A DNA stretch of 64,000 nucleotides. Origin: Bacteroides sp. An322. Its GTDB lineage: Bacteria > Bacteroidota > Bacteroidia > Bacteroidales > Bacteroidaceae. The notes under the pieces are model-generated. The model searched no databases. It saw only the letters and a list, made by a program, of their open reading frames with translations, and was not told the DNA's origin. Both the position numbers and the translations under genes were made by a program. Shown here in pieces: positions 55,801 through 63,841 of the stretch. Position 1 is the stretch's first letter. Every line of letters begins with the position of its first letter. The stretch spans positions 1 to 64,000 of the forward strand of contig NZ_NFIN01000001.1 in NCBI RefSeq assembly GCF_002161765.1, given 5' to 3'.

Positions 55801-57582
55801 TGCATTATAATCAATACTTTGAGGAGATTGCAACAAAGCATCTGCATAAGCATTTGACAAACCTTTTAAATCTAATTGACAAAGTACCGCTTTATCAAGC
55901 GCAAATATTTTATCCATAACTTGTTGTGGGAATTGACCTATTTTACGTATCAACAAATTGTCAATATCAACTTTCACTAAAGAAATGTATTCTGGATTAT
56001 GATTTATCAAATTCAACCAACGTTCTGCATTCGAATCCATTGGAAACAATGCATTAACCAATTCATACTTATTATTAAGTGCTGATTCCATAATACATCC
56101 TACCGCCACATTCATCGAATCAGCAATCAATTCGTCATCTTTATAATAATATGTCATTAAAGCCCTCCATTCATCAACATAAGGCGATGTCATCAATGAC
56201 TTAAACAAACTATCCTCTGATGGAAGTTCAATACCCGTCTTAGAAAACAACAATAATGCTGCTTCAAGACGTTCTGGATTATGTTCAATAATCTTTTGAA
56301 AATACTTATCCGTTGCGAAAAACAAATCTTTCAGCACTTCTGCTTCTTCTATATCCAATTGCAATTTATCAGGTACAATACGGTTTATTCGACAAATTAT
56401 TTCCAATGTGATTTTTACCTCACTCAATTTACAAGGATAAGCAAAAGCATCTTTTATAATTGCATTGATTTTTTGCCAAACGGAAGTTTTTTCCCGTTCA
56501 TTAAGAGGAGAAACAGAAACCATTTCCATATTCAATTTACCCACTTCCTGTAAGGTCAACATTTCTGGTGTAGAAGCAAGAACTAACAAACGATAGGCTT
56601 GTTCATAATTTACCTCTGACTTTGTACATAATTGCATATAAAGTTCTGCAATTTGATTTATCCTCTCGGCATTTCCCGTTAATGCCATCTCTTGTATTCG
56701 GTCAAATAAATAATTATCCTCTACGTTATGGCAAATGGGGACTTCTCCCCGCAAATCCACCGTAATGTGATAAGCATCAAGTGTTTCGGTTGTGTCTTTC
56801 TCATTCATAATCATCATACGCATATCTAAAGGTACACTTGATCGTCCTATTACATTCGTTTTAAAGAAAAACTGTTCTGTAAGAGAAGCCGGCATATCTC
56901 CCAATGCCATAAGAAGCGGTTCTACATCATTTTGCTTTAATTTAAGAATCACATTACGTATGTCCTTATTCTCTACATTATTTTTATAAGCCTGCAACAA
57001 AACTTTCATAACATTGGCAACAACCGGTGTTATAATCAACGAACCACCCCGATCTACAGATATTTGTCCTTCGGGCAATTCATAAGGCTCGCCTATAAGG
57101 ATGTCTAAAAATTCACGATTGGCTGAAGAACACTCTGTGTTAACAGGAATAAACAACTTTTGTCTAAGCACTTCAGATACCACTTTCATTGGCGGGACTT
57201 CGTCAAAAACCAAAATATGTGCAATATAATTAGAACCGACACGATTGGCATTACCTGAACCAGTAAAAAAGCCATAATCACCTCCCACGTACATGACCCG
57301 GGCTATCAAATATTTTATGGAGCCATCGGGCAATTGCATACTGCGAAATACATAAATATGAGGATAAATGCGATCCAATTGCGGGTTATTCTGCAAAATG
57401 TCAGCTGTAACCATCATATCCGTAGGAATATCATAATAAAGCGATGACTTCAAAAAAATATTATCAGCCAAATTCAAATCAATATTTGCACTCTTTGCCC
57501 TTACTCCAAACCCAGAAAAACCAGAAGTAAGTGATTTTTCTGAAGAACAACAAATAATTTGTCCGTATTTAAATGTATCCAT
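52813..57582 (-). CDS. giant GAP1-like membrane protein with C-terminal zinc ribbon and GTPase
   Basis: 1589 residues. (1) 1-190: resembles the GTPase-associated protein 1 N-terminal domain: YGQIICCSSEKSLTSGFSGF, YLIARVMYVGGDYGFFTGSG, RVGSNYIAHILVFDE. (2) 190-730: helical. (3) 734-760: a hydrophobic segment that reads like a lipoprotein signal, MFMILSIVTVLCMTSCGNLDGG with Cys760. (4) 770-1000: beta-rich repeats of YD type (GNLLYSTAYNSKGSIDSVLY). (5) 1055-1250: about six membrane helices, part of which (KLVENANWFQSF...) lie between. (6) Zinc ribbon CPVCG near 1261 and CPQCG near 1322. (7) GTPase 1340-1589: Walker A GHRSSGKT (Lys1353), YDVAGEKF (Asp1426), VKAD (Asp1518). By homology to conflict systems it would sense and pass on a signal at the membrane; no function is established. 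Confidence 0.75.
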   Translation of the reverse strand: MDTFKYGQIICCSSEKSLTSGFSGFGVRAKSANIDLNLADNIFLKSSLYYDIPTDMMVTADILQNNPQLDRIYPHIYVFRSMQLPDGSIKYLIARVMYVGGDYGFFTGSGNANRVGSNYIAHILVFDEVPPMKVVSEVLRQKLFIPVNTECSSANREFLDILIGEPYELPEGQISVDRGGSLIITPVVANVMKVLLQAYKNNVENKDIRNVILKLKQNDVEPLLMALGDMPASLTEQFFFKTNVIGRSSVPLDMRMMIMNEKDTTETLDAYHITVDLRGEVPICHNVEDNYLFDRIQEMALTGNAERINQIAELYMQLCTKSEVNYEQAYRLLVLASTPEMLTLQEVGKLNMEMVSVSPLNEREKTSVWQKINAIIKDAFAYPCKLSEVKITLEIICRINRIVPDKLQLDIEEAEVLKDLFFATDKYFQKIIEHNPERLEAALLLFSKTGIELPSEDSLFKSLMTSPYVDEWRALMTYYYKDDELIADSMNVAVGCIMESALNNKYELVNALFPMDSNAERWLNLINHNPEYISLVKVDIDNLLIRKIGQFPQQVMDKIFALDKAVLCQLDLKGLSNAYADALLQSPQSIDYNALERIGLNLKDKGIQSEAINKLLILHNGALLSSPVYDDMKLAQVIDVDQEYMLRLYTGWIRNNADKAEIVEFISNFSKSAAITAQLLDLYWKYAKVAKKEKIFLWIVDHVRLHRYSIKDVINKMSASEAKSILEKESGFVKKMMRKLLGGKMFMILSIVTVLCMTSCGNLDGGQTAYHNPFRIEYYGDPKGTSEIQISEYNKNGVLLNIYSRGFTPNGNLLYSTAYNSKGSIDSVLYSYDKNEKLLGIKAANMFVNNIQYNDNNQLCSIEKVIKDEDGSTTNELVSFSYNSDNLLQSISVSKNGGNSTVQTEYIYASGKLRCIREYEGKQMKEINFSSSNGEILSVYTYSYPQKQLRFVRNYKYDDVKQEKESQYAQSIKLTNSKGYNQGRYDNVYKIYTSEALALYTAEVDNKENLKKEFEIKKEIAAIEKPSKSGSFFSNYYSNIKYRIAVNRVKTASPGMWLLVVVFVLTSIGAFFYYKLVENANWFQSFIGVPTSTGMRRLWMFNGGPYINVALYVGILLASFVSAVLVLLAVGGITYGVLWVVKILIVILIWVGWISLILGLIVLFLAKEGMGCLPIILGGVIVYFEDTLRNFGNAIVNWGFNFMNKLNLFDWGVSLFRNFWDVILTAFAMPLFVFILIALSVMALIFFLMGVEGGIMKIYGIRRPCPVCGSKKEKEYWADEMHKHPVKLQPGIYGVFSHIDPATKVKMPTLLIAGKDKLLRKCPQCGSFIHAGDTTSYGTERHIGIVGHRSSGKTYLIYSILNQILEQYGQLARQIDTDNTTNIESNFKRIQIRDKIQTVVRDSYRAIQIIIAPKLRPVPYHLFFYDVAGEKFNQTSTASKTAMDFYRNVNQIIFIIDPSMIDYTFSACSEKMSGWLQEHPSLEKYSIDGTFSTLKSILESVGRHPKDIDFMFVLVKADTGYMEYCGYDIDAKDEVIKTFMQSELGLTNIINAARGAFHKVEYDLVSVNSEFKIRMDALTERVLHNLNVK

Positions 57583-57587
57583 AGTTA

Positions 57588-58784
57588 TTATTGTTTTTTT
57601 ATCGGTAATGAATAACCTAATTCATGTAATATCCACACTAACGGGTCTAAAACACGATAAGGTCTAATTTCTGATATATTTTTTGAAGGGGTAGGTTGCC
57701 CTCCAAGTGCTGAAATGCCAAAATATTTAGCATTCTTATAATGATTATTAATAGTCGTAACAAAATTATTTTCTTCCCACATAGACAATGCACCTTGAAT
57801 AGAAGCGCTTATACTATTAAAATCCGAAAGCAGAATAGGCGATCCGTCTAAATAATTACTGTTATTGGAAATTGACATTCCAGCAATTGAAGTATCTTCA
57901 AATTTATCTTCATTCGTTAATATCGCATCTATTTTGCTAAAAACCAAAGCCATTGGTTTCTGAAAATGAGCATCTCGAATGGTCGGATCTCCCTCTTTAA
58001 AATAAGTAAGCAAATTATCTATAATCAGATTATAACGTATTTTTATATCTTCTTTTATTCCTAATTTATCATGCACATAAGGAACTGCGAATGTATCCAA
58101 TAAAAATATTATCGCATCCGACTCCTTCAAAAATTTCACATTCTCTGCTATATATTTAATATCAACAAAATTTTCTCCAGCTGTATCATAAAAAACCAAA
58201 TATGCTGATTTCTTTTGAGGATTTGACAATTCATAAATTAATGGAATACGACTCTTACGATCCGTAATTCCTGTTTGACCCGGACACTTTTTCTTACGAT
58301 AAAGCTCATCAAAAAAATCACGTTCATAACGCTGTTGGGTATTATTCTTAGGATCATCTGTAACATTTGCAGCTGTGATGCCCATATCACCTAAATTACA
58401 TCCGTGACGCATCAATTCATTGATTAACGTAGTTATATAAATGGTCTTACCACTACCACGCGCTCCGATAATAGAAATAATAAATCCCTTTTTTTTCACC
58501 ATTTCTTTAGGAATACGATTGTGACAATGGGGACAAATGGTTAAATATGATTTTTCTCCACATTTAGGGCAGATTGCAAAATCGGGACATTGCCCCATTA
58601 TAGAACGAAAAAAAGAACGTTTCGGAAGAATAGGGATACCAACAGGCTTAGGATCATCTCCTCCCCAAAAACGCTCCAACACTTGATCTTTTTCAAGTGT
58701 ACAACGACCAACATTCCCGCAACGGAACTCAACTTCACTACGTTCAAATTGTTCAAAGCAAAATGGACATACAACTTTACTCAT
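57588..58784 (-). CDS. zinc-ribbon TRAFAC-like GTPase (double-GTPase type)
   Basis: 398 residues. Zinc-binding N-terminus: CPFCFEQFERSE, a second pair CGNVGRC, and ICPKCGEKSYLTICPHCHNR. GTPase core: IIGARGSGKTIYITTL (Walker A Lys113), VFYDTAGENF (Asp200), VFSKIDAIL (NKxD-like, Asp286), and GISALGG as G5. Switch DTAGE and the paired neighbour GTPase at the end of the 1589-residue protein suggest the double-GTPase families, in which two related GTPases work together. The gene is 4 bp behind the 961-residue protein gene and 5 bp ahead of the large GAP1-like gene, so it is firmly in the operon. Cytoplasmic. Confidence 0.8.
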   Translation of the reverse strand: MSKVVCPFCFEQFERSEVEFRCGNVGRCTLEKDQVLERFWGGDDPKPVGIPILPKRSFFRSIMGQCPDFAICPKCGEKSYLTICPHCHNRIPKEMVKKKGFIISIIGARGSGKTIYITTLINELMRHGCNLGDMGITAANVTDDPKNNTQQRYERDFFDELYRKKKCPGQTGITDRKSRIPLIYELSNPQKKSAYLVFYDTAGENFVDIKYIAENVKFLKESDAIIFLLDTFAVPYVHDKLGIKEDIKIRYNLIIDNLLTYFKEGDPTIRDAHFQKPMALVFSKIDAILTNEDKFEDTSIAGMSISNNSNYLDGSPILLSDFNSISASIQGALSMWEENNFVTTINNHYKNAKYFGISALGGQPTPSKNISEIRPYRVLDPLVWILHELGYSLPIKKQ

Positions 58785-58788
58785 TTTT

Positions 58789-61674
58789 CTATTTTATTTG
58801 TTGGATTTCAGAACTTATTGTCATTAAATTTGCCATCGTTCGATCAGCTGCTATCAAACGGAAAAAAAGAGGAGCCGAATTATTACGTCTTGCATAATTA
58901 AATCGAATCTTATTTTCTTTACCGACCTTTATACTGCCATTCTTAATTATAGCAACCGGAGAATAATTAACCAAATTCATAGGCGGAGTCGATTCACTCG
59001 CTAAGACGTGTAAATCGCAAGGCAATAATGAATCTGATATAAAAGTTATTTCATATTCATTTGAAGACAAAAATAACAACCGCCTCAAATTAGTCACACT
59101 AACAAATTGCACTTTAGAAGGCTTTAAATTCAAAACTTTAGTTATGGGAGGACCTAAAAGTACTTTTGAGGAAGTTTTTACCAATGACATAGCCGATAAG
59201 GATATGGACCGACTTCCTTCCGGAACTTTAATCTCATAGGTTGCACTATTTATTGCATCCCTTTCCAAATCAACTTCCTTCTTGGCTTGAGAATCGATTG
59301 AATAAGAAATACGAATTGCCGCACAATTATCCCACTTCCATTTTGCTTGCACGGTCTTGTCTATAAGACAAACGGATAAATCGGAAACAAGCTGCAGGGA
59401 TACAATGCTAACCATTGTTCCTGCTACTCCAATTGTATCTTGAATCGTTACCGGCATAAAAAAACGTTCGCCGCTAAAATCCTTATTCACAGTGCAACTT
59501 GTTCCTGTTACATTTAATCGTGCAGCTTTAAGTGTATCAATGGAAAGCAAATCATTCTTGTTATATTTAAATGGCTCATCTGCATAAAATATCGCCAACC
59601 TTCCTACTTTGGGATTATCCCAACTTATCATGGCCTTATCTTCCGTCTCTTTTATGACAATATCAACAGGCTGCGGTTTGGGCATTGGAGTAAACTGCAT
59701 AGAAGTTTCCTCCGAACGATGAATATTACCCGCTGAGTCCGTATAAATTGCTACAAAAATATAAGTATATGCCTGTCCGGTAACAAGCCCTTTATCAACA
59801 AATGCCCCTCCTGTAATAACATGAGTTTCACCCTTTAAACGGGTTATTTCTATCGATGAACGCTTTGATGGAGTGAAAGAGAACTCCAATTGCGTTTCAC
59901 TTGGATTCACTTTAATATGCTGTGGCTCGATATTTAATGTTTTCAAAACAGGCTGGCTAATTGTTGCCCCCACGGCTGATACCCTATCACCAAACTTACT
60001 ATAAACAGTATAATAATAACTTCTTTCAGGCAAGGCTGATACATCATCATAATAATTTTCCTGCGTTGTATTCAACTGTACTCCATCATTAAAAGAAGAA
60101 GATTTTGCGTTTTCTTTCCGTACCACTAAATAGGATAAAAATGAGGATTTACAACGTGTCCAAGACAATGCTACTACATTACCTTTCACCAAAGCTGTCA
60201 AACCTGTAGGTACGGGTAACGGCATCACATTCAATTTGACTAAAGCTGCCTGATAATCCGCGCAAAGGCTCAATGCTTTCAAATAATTTTCAAATTTAAC
60301 ATTGTCATCCGTCGCACCTTCTGCTTGTTTTACTAACTGTTCCGCATCTGCAATGGCTTTCTCTGCTTCTATGCGGAGTCTGTCATTTACAGCCAACTTA
60401 GCCCCTTCTTTCATTGCTGTACAGTATTTTCTTTCTGCACACAATTTCGTCACTGCCTGTCTGATATGCTGTTGTGTATTACTATATTCCTTAATTTTAG
60501 TACCTATCGCATTCAGATCCGGACATGTTGGCCAAAATTTTACAGCTGCATCAAATTCACGACATGCCCCTTCCACATCACCCATTTCAAGAGCCGCCTC
60601 TGCTATCTTCAGATGAAGCGGTGCCTCTTGCATATCAATTAATGAAAAGCCACATTCGCTGCAACGATAGTCATCATATTCTGCAGGATGCCCACATTTA
60701 GGACAAACAATATTTACAGGCATGCCACACGTACCGCAAGTTTTCGCTGTTTTATCATTCAATCCCCCACAATAACGACATACTGTCATTGTTGATACAT
60801 TTCCCTCTTCAATCTCTAACCCTGCTTTTTTGGCCGTATCATATATCAAATATTCTGCAATGTCAAAAGGAACACCATTTTTTGTACAGATGCCAAGCAT
60901 TTGCTTATATTGTTGAGGACTAATGATTTTAACCCCGGCTTTCATTTGATTGATGACAGTACGTACTGTCTCAAAACCGGCATTGCCACATGCCTTATCA
61001 TAACTTTTACGAGCTTCTTCATTTGCAAATATAGCTGTACACTCTTTAGCCAATTTATCTGTTGCATTCAACTTAGGGTCTGTTTTATTACTATCATCAT
61101 CTACGTCTTTTTTCACTTTGGCTAAGCGAACTTGCAAATCGGCTAATTTAGCAGAAGATGAAGTTCCAAGAAATTCGTATAGATTCTTCTTGCCTAATAT
61201 AGACAAAAGCTCATTCAAAGTTTTCATCTTTTTAGAATCCAATTCTTTTACGCCATCATCTTTATATTTAAAGGTTTTAGGCTTTTTCACTTTTGCGTTC
61301 AACAAACGTAAAATCTCATCTTCTGACATTTTCAAATCTGTCACAAGCTGCCGCAAATTAGCCTCTGCAATCAAGCCGTTCACTACATAAAGACTACCTT
61401 CTTCTTGCAATCTTTTACGTACTTCTATCTCCCGCTTCTTTGCTATCTCAGCATACGCCATCGCATGCTGTTGAATAACAACAGGCGATTCGTTTATCTG
61501 TTTTTTAAGTGCTGTAAGCTGTTTTTTCTTTGCTACTCCAATAACACTATATTTAGGATTGTTGACACGCTGATTATACCACTTTATCTTATCATCAATG
61601 GCTTTTAACACCATTGAAGAGTCGGTTATTGTTACATCAAGAGCTAATTCTTCATATAAATTAAAATCATCCAT
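58789..61674 (-). CDS. J-like, zinc-ribbon and fibronectin-like multidomain protein
   Basis: 961 residues, no signal peptide. N-terminal helical region (1-150) with two segments that resemble worn J domains: ELALDVTITDSSMVLKAIDD near residue 5-25 and, clearer, LYEFLGTSSSAKLADLQVRL ... AIFANEEARKSYDKACG at about 160-230; the HPD motif that drives Hsp70 is absent from both. Two zinc ribbons: CRYCGGLNDKTAKTCGTCG (about 300-320) and CPKCGHPAEYDDYRCSECG (about 325-343). TPR-like stretch 355-470 (EMGDVEGACREFDAAVKFWP). From about 480 on, fibronectin-III-like domains (VVALSWTRCKSSFLSYLVVR; ERSYYYTVYSKFGDRVS). Together with the Hsp70 genes next to it, it looks like a co-chaperone or scaffold for the system. 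Confidence 0.65.
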   Translation of the reverse strand: MDDFNLYEELALDVTITDSSMVLKAIDDKIKWYNQRVNNPKYSVIGVAKKKQLTALKKQINESPVVIQQHAMAYAEIAKKREIEVRKRLQEEGSLYVVNGLIAEANLRQLVTDLKMSEDEILRLLNAKVKKPKTFKYKDDGVKELDSKKMKTLNELLSILGKKNLYEFLGTSSSAKLADLQVRLAKVKKDVDDDSNKTDPKLNATDKLAKECTAIFANEEARKSYDKACGNAGFETVRTVINQMKAGVKIISPQQYKQMLGICTKNGVPFDIAEYLIYDTAKKAGLEIEEGNVSTMTVCRYCGGLNDKTAKTCGTCGMPVNIVCPKCGHPAEYDDYRCSECGFSLIDMQEAPLHLKIAEAALEMGDVEGACREFDAAVKFWPTCPDLNAIGTKIKEYSNTQQHIRQAVTKLCAERKYCTAMKEGAKLAVNDRLRIEAEKAIADAEQLVKQAEGATDDNVKFENYLKALSLCADYQAALVKLNVMPLPVPTGLTALVKGNVVALSWTRCKSSFLSYLVVRKENAKSSSFNDGVQLNTTQENYYDDVSALPERSYYYTVYSKFGDRVSAVGATISQPVLKTLNIEPQHIKVNPSETQLEFSFTPSKRSSIEITRLKGETHVITGGAFVDKGLVTGQAYTYIFVAIYTDSAGNIHRSEETSMQFTPMPKPQPVDIVIKETEDKAMISWDNPKVGRLAIFYADEPFKYNKNDLLSIDTLKAARLNVTGTSCTVNKDFSGERFFMPVTIQDTIGVAGTMVSIVSLQLVSDLSVCLIDKTVQAKWKWDNCAAIRISYSIDSQAKKEVDLERDAINSATYEIKVPEGSRSISLSAMSLVKTSSKVLLGPPITKVLNLKPSKVQFVSVTNLRRLLFLSSNEYEITFISDSLLPCDLHVLASESTPPMNLVNYSPVAIIKNGSIKVGKENKIRFNYARRNNSAPLFFRLIAADRTMANLMTISSEIQQIK

Positions 61675-61706
61675 AAATTCTGCTTGTTTTTAGTATTTAT
61701 ATACCT

Positions 61707-63827
61707 TTACCTTTTCCAGCTTAAATGTTTCGTTCCTCCTGAACGGCTTATCTCTTGAGCTATATTTCCAAAAGACTCCACAAGATGATCAAGGTCAGTC
61801 AACAATGCATTCTCACTGGAAGTAGATATACGCCTTAAAAACTTTTCATCGGCACCTCCGAACCCCACTGCTATAATATCCATACTTTCTTCCCGATAAC
61901 GATCGGACCATTTAACGGCTCGTTGCGAATTAGACCATACCCCATCCGTAAGTACGACAAGGATTTTTTTCTTATCTGATTTATTATTAAAAACATCATT
62001 AAACTTCCGATATGCATCCTCAAGCGGGTTATTATCATTTCCACCTCCTACATTAGGATAACTTTTAGTCCAACCTGCATCTATTTTTTTTATTGTCTTG
62101 AGCAATTCTTTTACATTATTTGAATTCCGACATACCATTTCAGCCTTATCCGCAAATCCCATAAGACCGATTTCTATATTTTCAAGATTTGGATTTCCAG
62201 CAGACAACTGCATCACAAACTCTCGCGCTGCATCACGAGCTTTAGCTACAGGTGAACCAATCATACTACCAGATAAATCAATTGCAATAATAATCGACAA
62301 AGGTTTGTGCTTTCCTCGTGGTTTCTCATACAACCAATCCAAATTCTCATCCAAATCAACTTTGCCTACATGCAAACTTATTCCGGTTTCTTGTTGTATG
62401 CCTTCTACTACAACCATACCATTCAAATCATAACTGTAACGTATCTCTATCTTTGTTCCATTGGGTTGATGTTTAATGCCGCTAAGAACATATTTACCTA
62501 CTACTATACAGTTTTTAATATCTGAACTTTCACCTTGTGTCAGATACACATCCAATGTATTATCACCATTCGGATTTGTATGATGAAGAAACTCCTTTCG
62601 CTCTGTTATGGGTATAGGTTTATTTTTAGAGATGATTATCGAATTTATATATTTTTGCCCATCCTCACTTACAGCTATTGTACCTAATGAATGACTCATC
62701 ACATCAACAATATCCATTGATGAAGCCAATTGATATTGTTGCTTGTTCATTCCACCTAAACTATATAATTGGCGTGAAACTTCTATTCCTGCCTGTATCG
62801 CAGCACCAAGAGCCACAGCTTCGTCTACATTCACTCCACGTAATGGTTCTTTACCCGACATCTCGCGCACCCAGTTCTCTACCATAGGCATTCGTGTACT
62901 TCCTCCTACAAGCAATACCCCGTCTATATCTTTCCATTTCAATCCAGCCTCTTCAAGTACAAATTCTGCCATAAACTTAGTACTACGCAATAAATGTTCG
63001 GTAAGTTGCTCAAATAATGCACGGCTGACACTGTATTTTCCTCGTACACCTTCATATCTTACAGTAATGAAACTACTTTCCTTAGCGGATAATTGCTTTT
63101 TCAGTTTCTCGCAATTGAATGCAAGGTCATTATAAGCTTCTATGGAATCACTCAAATCAAACCCATGCTCAAGTCTAAATTGCTCACTGACATAATTGAC
63201 AAGTTGGTCATCCCAGTCTTTCCCTCCAAGCTCATGATCCCCACCTGTAGACAATACATTTATACTTTTCAATGTCATTTCAAGTACGGTAACATCAAAT
63301 GTGCCGCCACCTAAATCGTAAACTAACACACGTTGTCCCGGTTGAAATTTGACCCCATACGTAATGGCAGCTGCTGTAGGTTCATTAATAATACGTAACA
63401 CTTGGAAGCCGGCGTTCCTGCCGGCTTTCATTGTTTCATTACGCTGAATGTCATTAAAATAAGCAGGAACGGTTATCACAGCTTTCGTCACCGGACTACC
63501 AAGACTCGCTTCTGCCTCCGCTTTTATCTTCCGCAACAAAACAGTAGATAAATCTGTAGGAGTATATGGCTTGCCTGCATAATGAAACACCATGTCTTTA
63601 TTCCCCATATAGCGTTTAAAAAACACGGCCACATCTTCCACTCCTGCCTGCATCATCTCCTTTGCTTCGGTACCTGCCGTTTCATTACCGGAAGAATCAA
63701 CATAAACCGCAGAAGGGATAAGTGATTCTCCATCCGTTGTTTTTACAATTACCGGCTGACCATATTCATCGATAGTAGCTATCGATGAATACGTCGTTCC
63801 GAGATCTATTCCGATAAATCGTTCCAT
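61707..63827 (-). CDS. Hsp70 ATPase fused to von Willebrand A domain
   Basis: 706 residues. N-terminal Hsp70 nucleotide-binding domain (1-370): MERFIGIDLGTTYSSIATID, VITVPAYFNDIQRNETMKAG, IINEPTAAAITYG, VYDLGGGTFDVTVLEM, VLLVGGSTRMPMV. A short substrate-binding-like beta region follows (370-500: DVMSHSLGTIAVSEDG, TLDVYLTQGES). C-terminal vWA (about 508-695) with MIDAS: AIDLSGSM (Asp517), LVVLTDGVWSN (Asp628), Thr/Ser candidates in AGWTKSYPN. vWA binds partners through a metal; Hsp70 supplies ATP-driven binding. A second Hsp70-like gene ends 14 bp upstream. This fusion is unusual compared with DnaK, which ends in a helical lid. Confidence 0.88.
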   Translation of the reverse strand: MERFIGIDLGTTYSSIATIDEYGQPVIVKTTDGESLIPSAVYVDSSGNETAGTEAKEMMQAGVEDVAVFFKRYMGNKDMVFHYAGKPYTPTDLSTVLLRKIKAEAEASLGSPVTKAVITVPAYFNDIQRNETMKAGRNAGFQVLRIINEPTAAAITYGVKFQPGQRVLVYDLGGGTFDVTVLEMTLKSINVLSTGGDHELGGKDWDDQLVNYVSEQFRLEHGFDLSDSIEAYNDLAFNCEKLKKQLSAKESSFITVRYEGVRGKYSVSRALFEQLTEHLLRSTKFMAEFVLEEAGLKWKDIDGVLLVGGSTRMPMVENWVREMSGKEPLRGVNVDEAVALGAAIQAGIEVSRQLYSLGGMNKQQYQLASSMDIVDVMSHSLGTIAVSEDGQKYINSIIISKNKPIPITERKEFLHHTNPNGDNTLDVYLTQGESSDIKNCIVVGKYVLSGIKHQPNGTKIEIRYSYDLNGMVVVEGIQQETGISLHVGKVDLDENLDWLYEKPRGKHKPLSIIIAIDLSGSMIGSPVAKARDAAREFVMQLSAGNPNLENIEIGLMGFADKAEMVCRNSNNVKELLKTIKKIDAGWTKSYPNVGGGNDNNPLEDAYRKFNDVFNNKSDKKKILVVLTDGVWSNSQRAVKWSDRYREESMDIIAVGFGGADEKFLRRISTSSENALLTDLDHLVESFGNIAQEISRSGGTKHLSWKR

Positions 63828-63841
63828 GCTCTCTTTATCAA

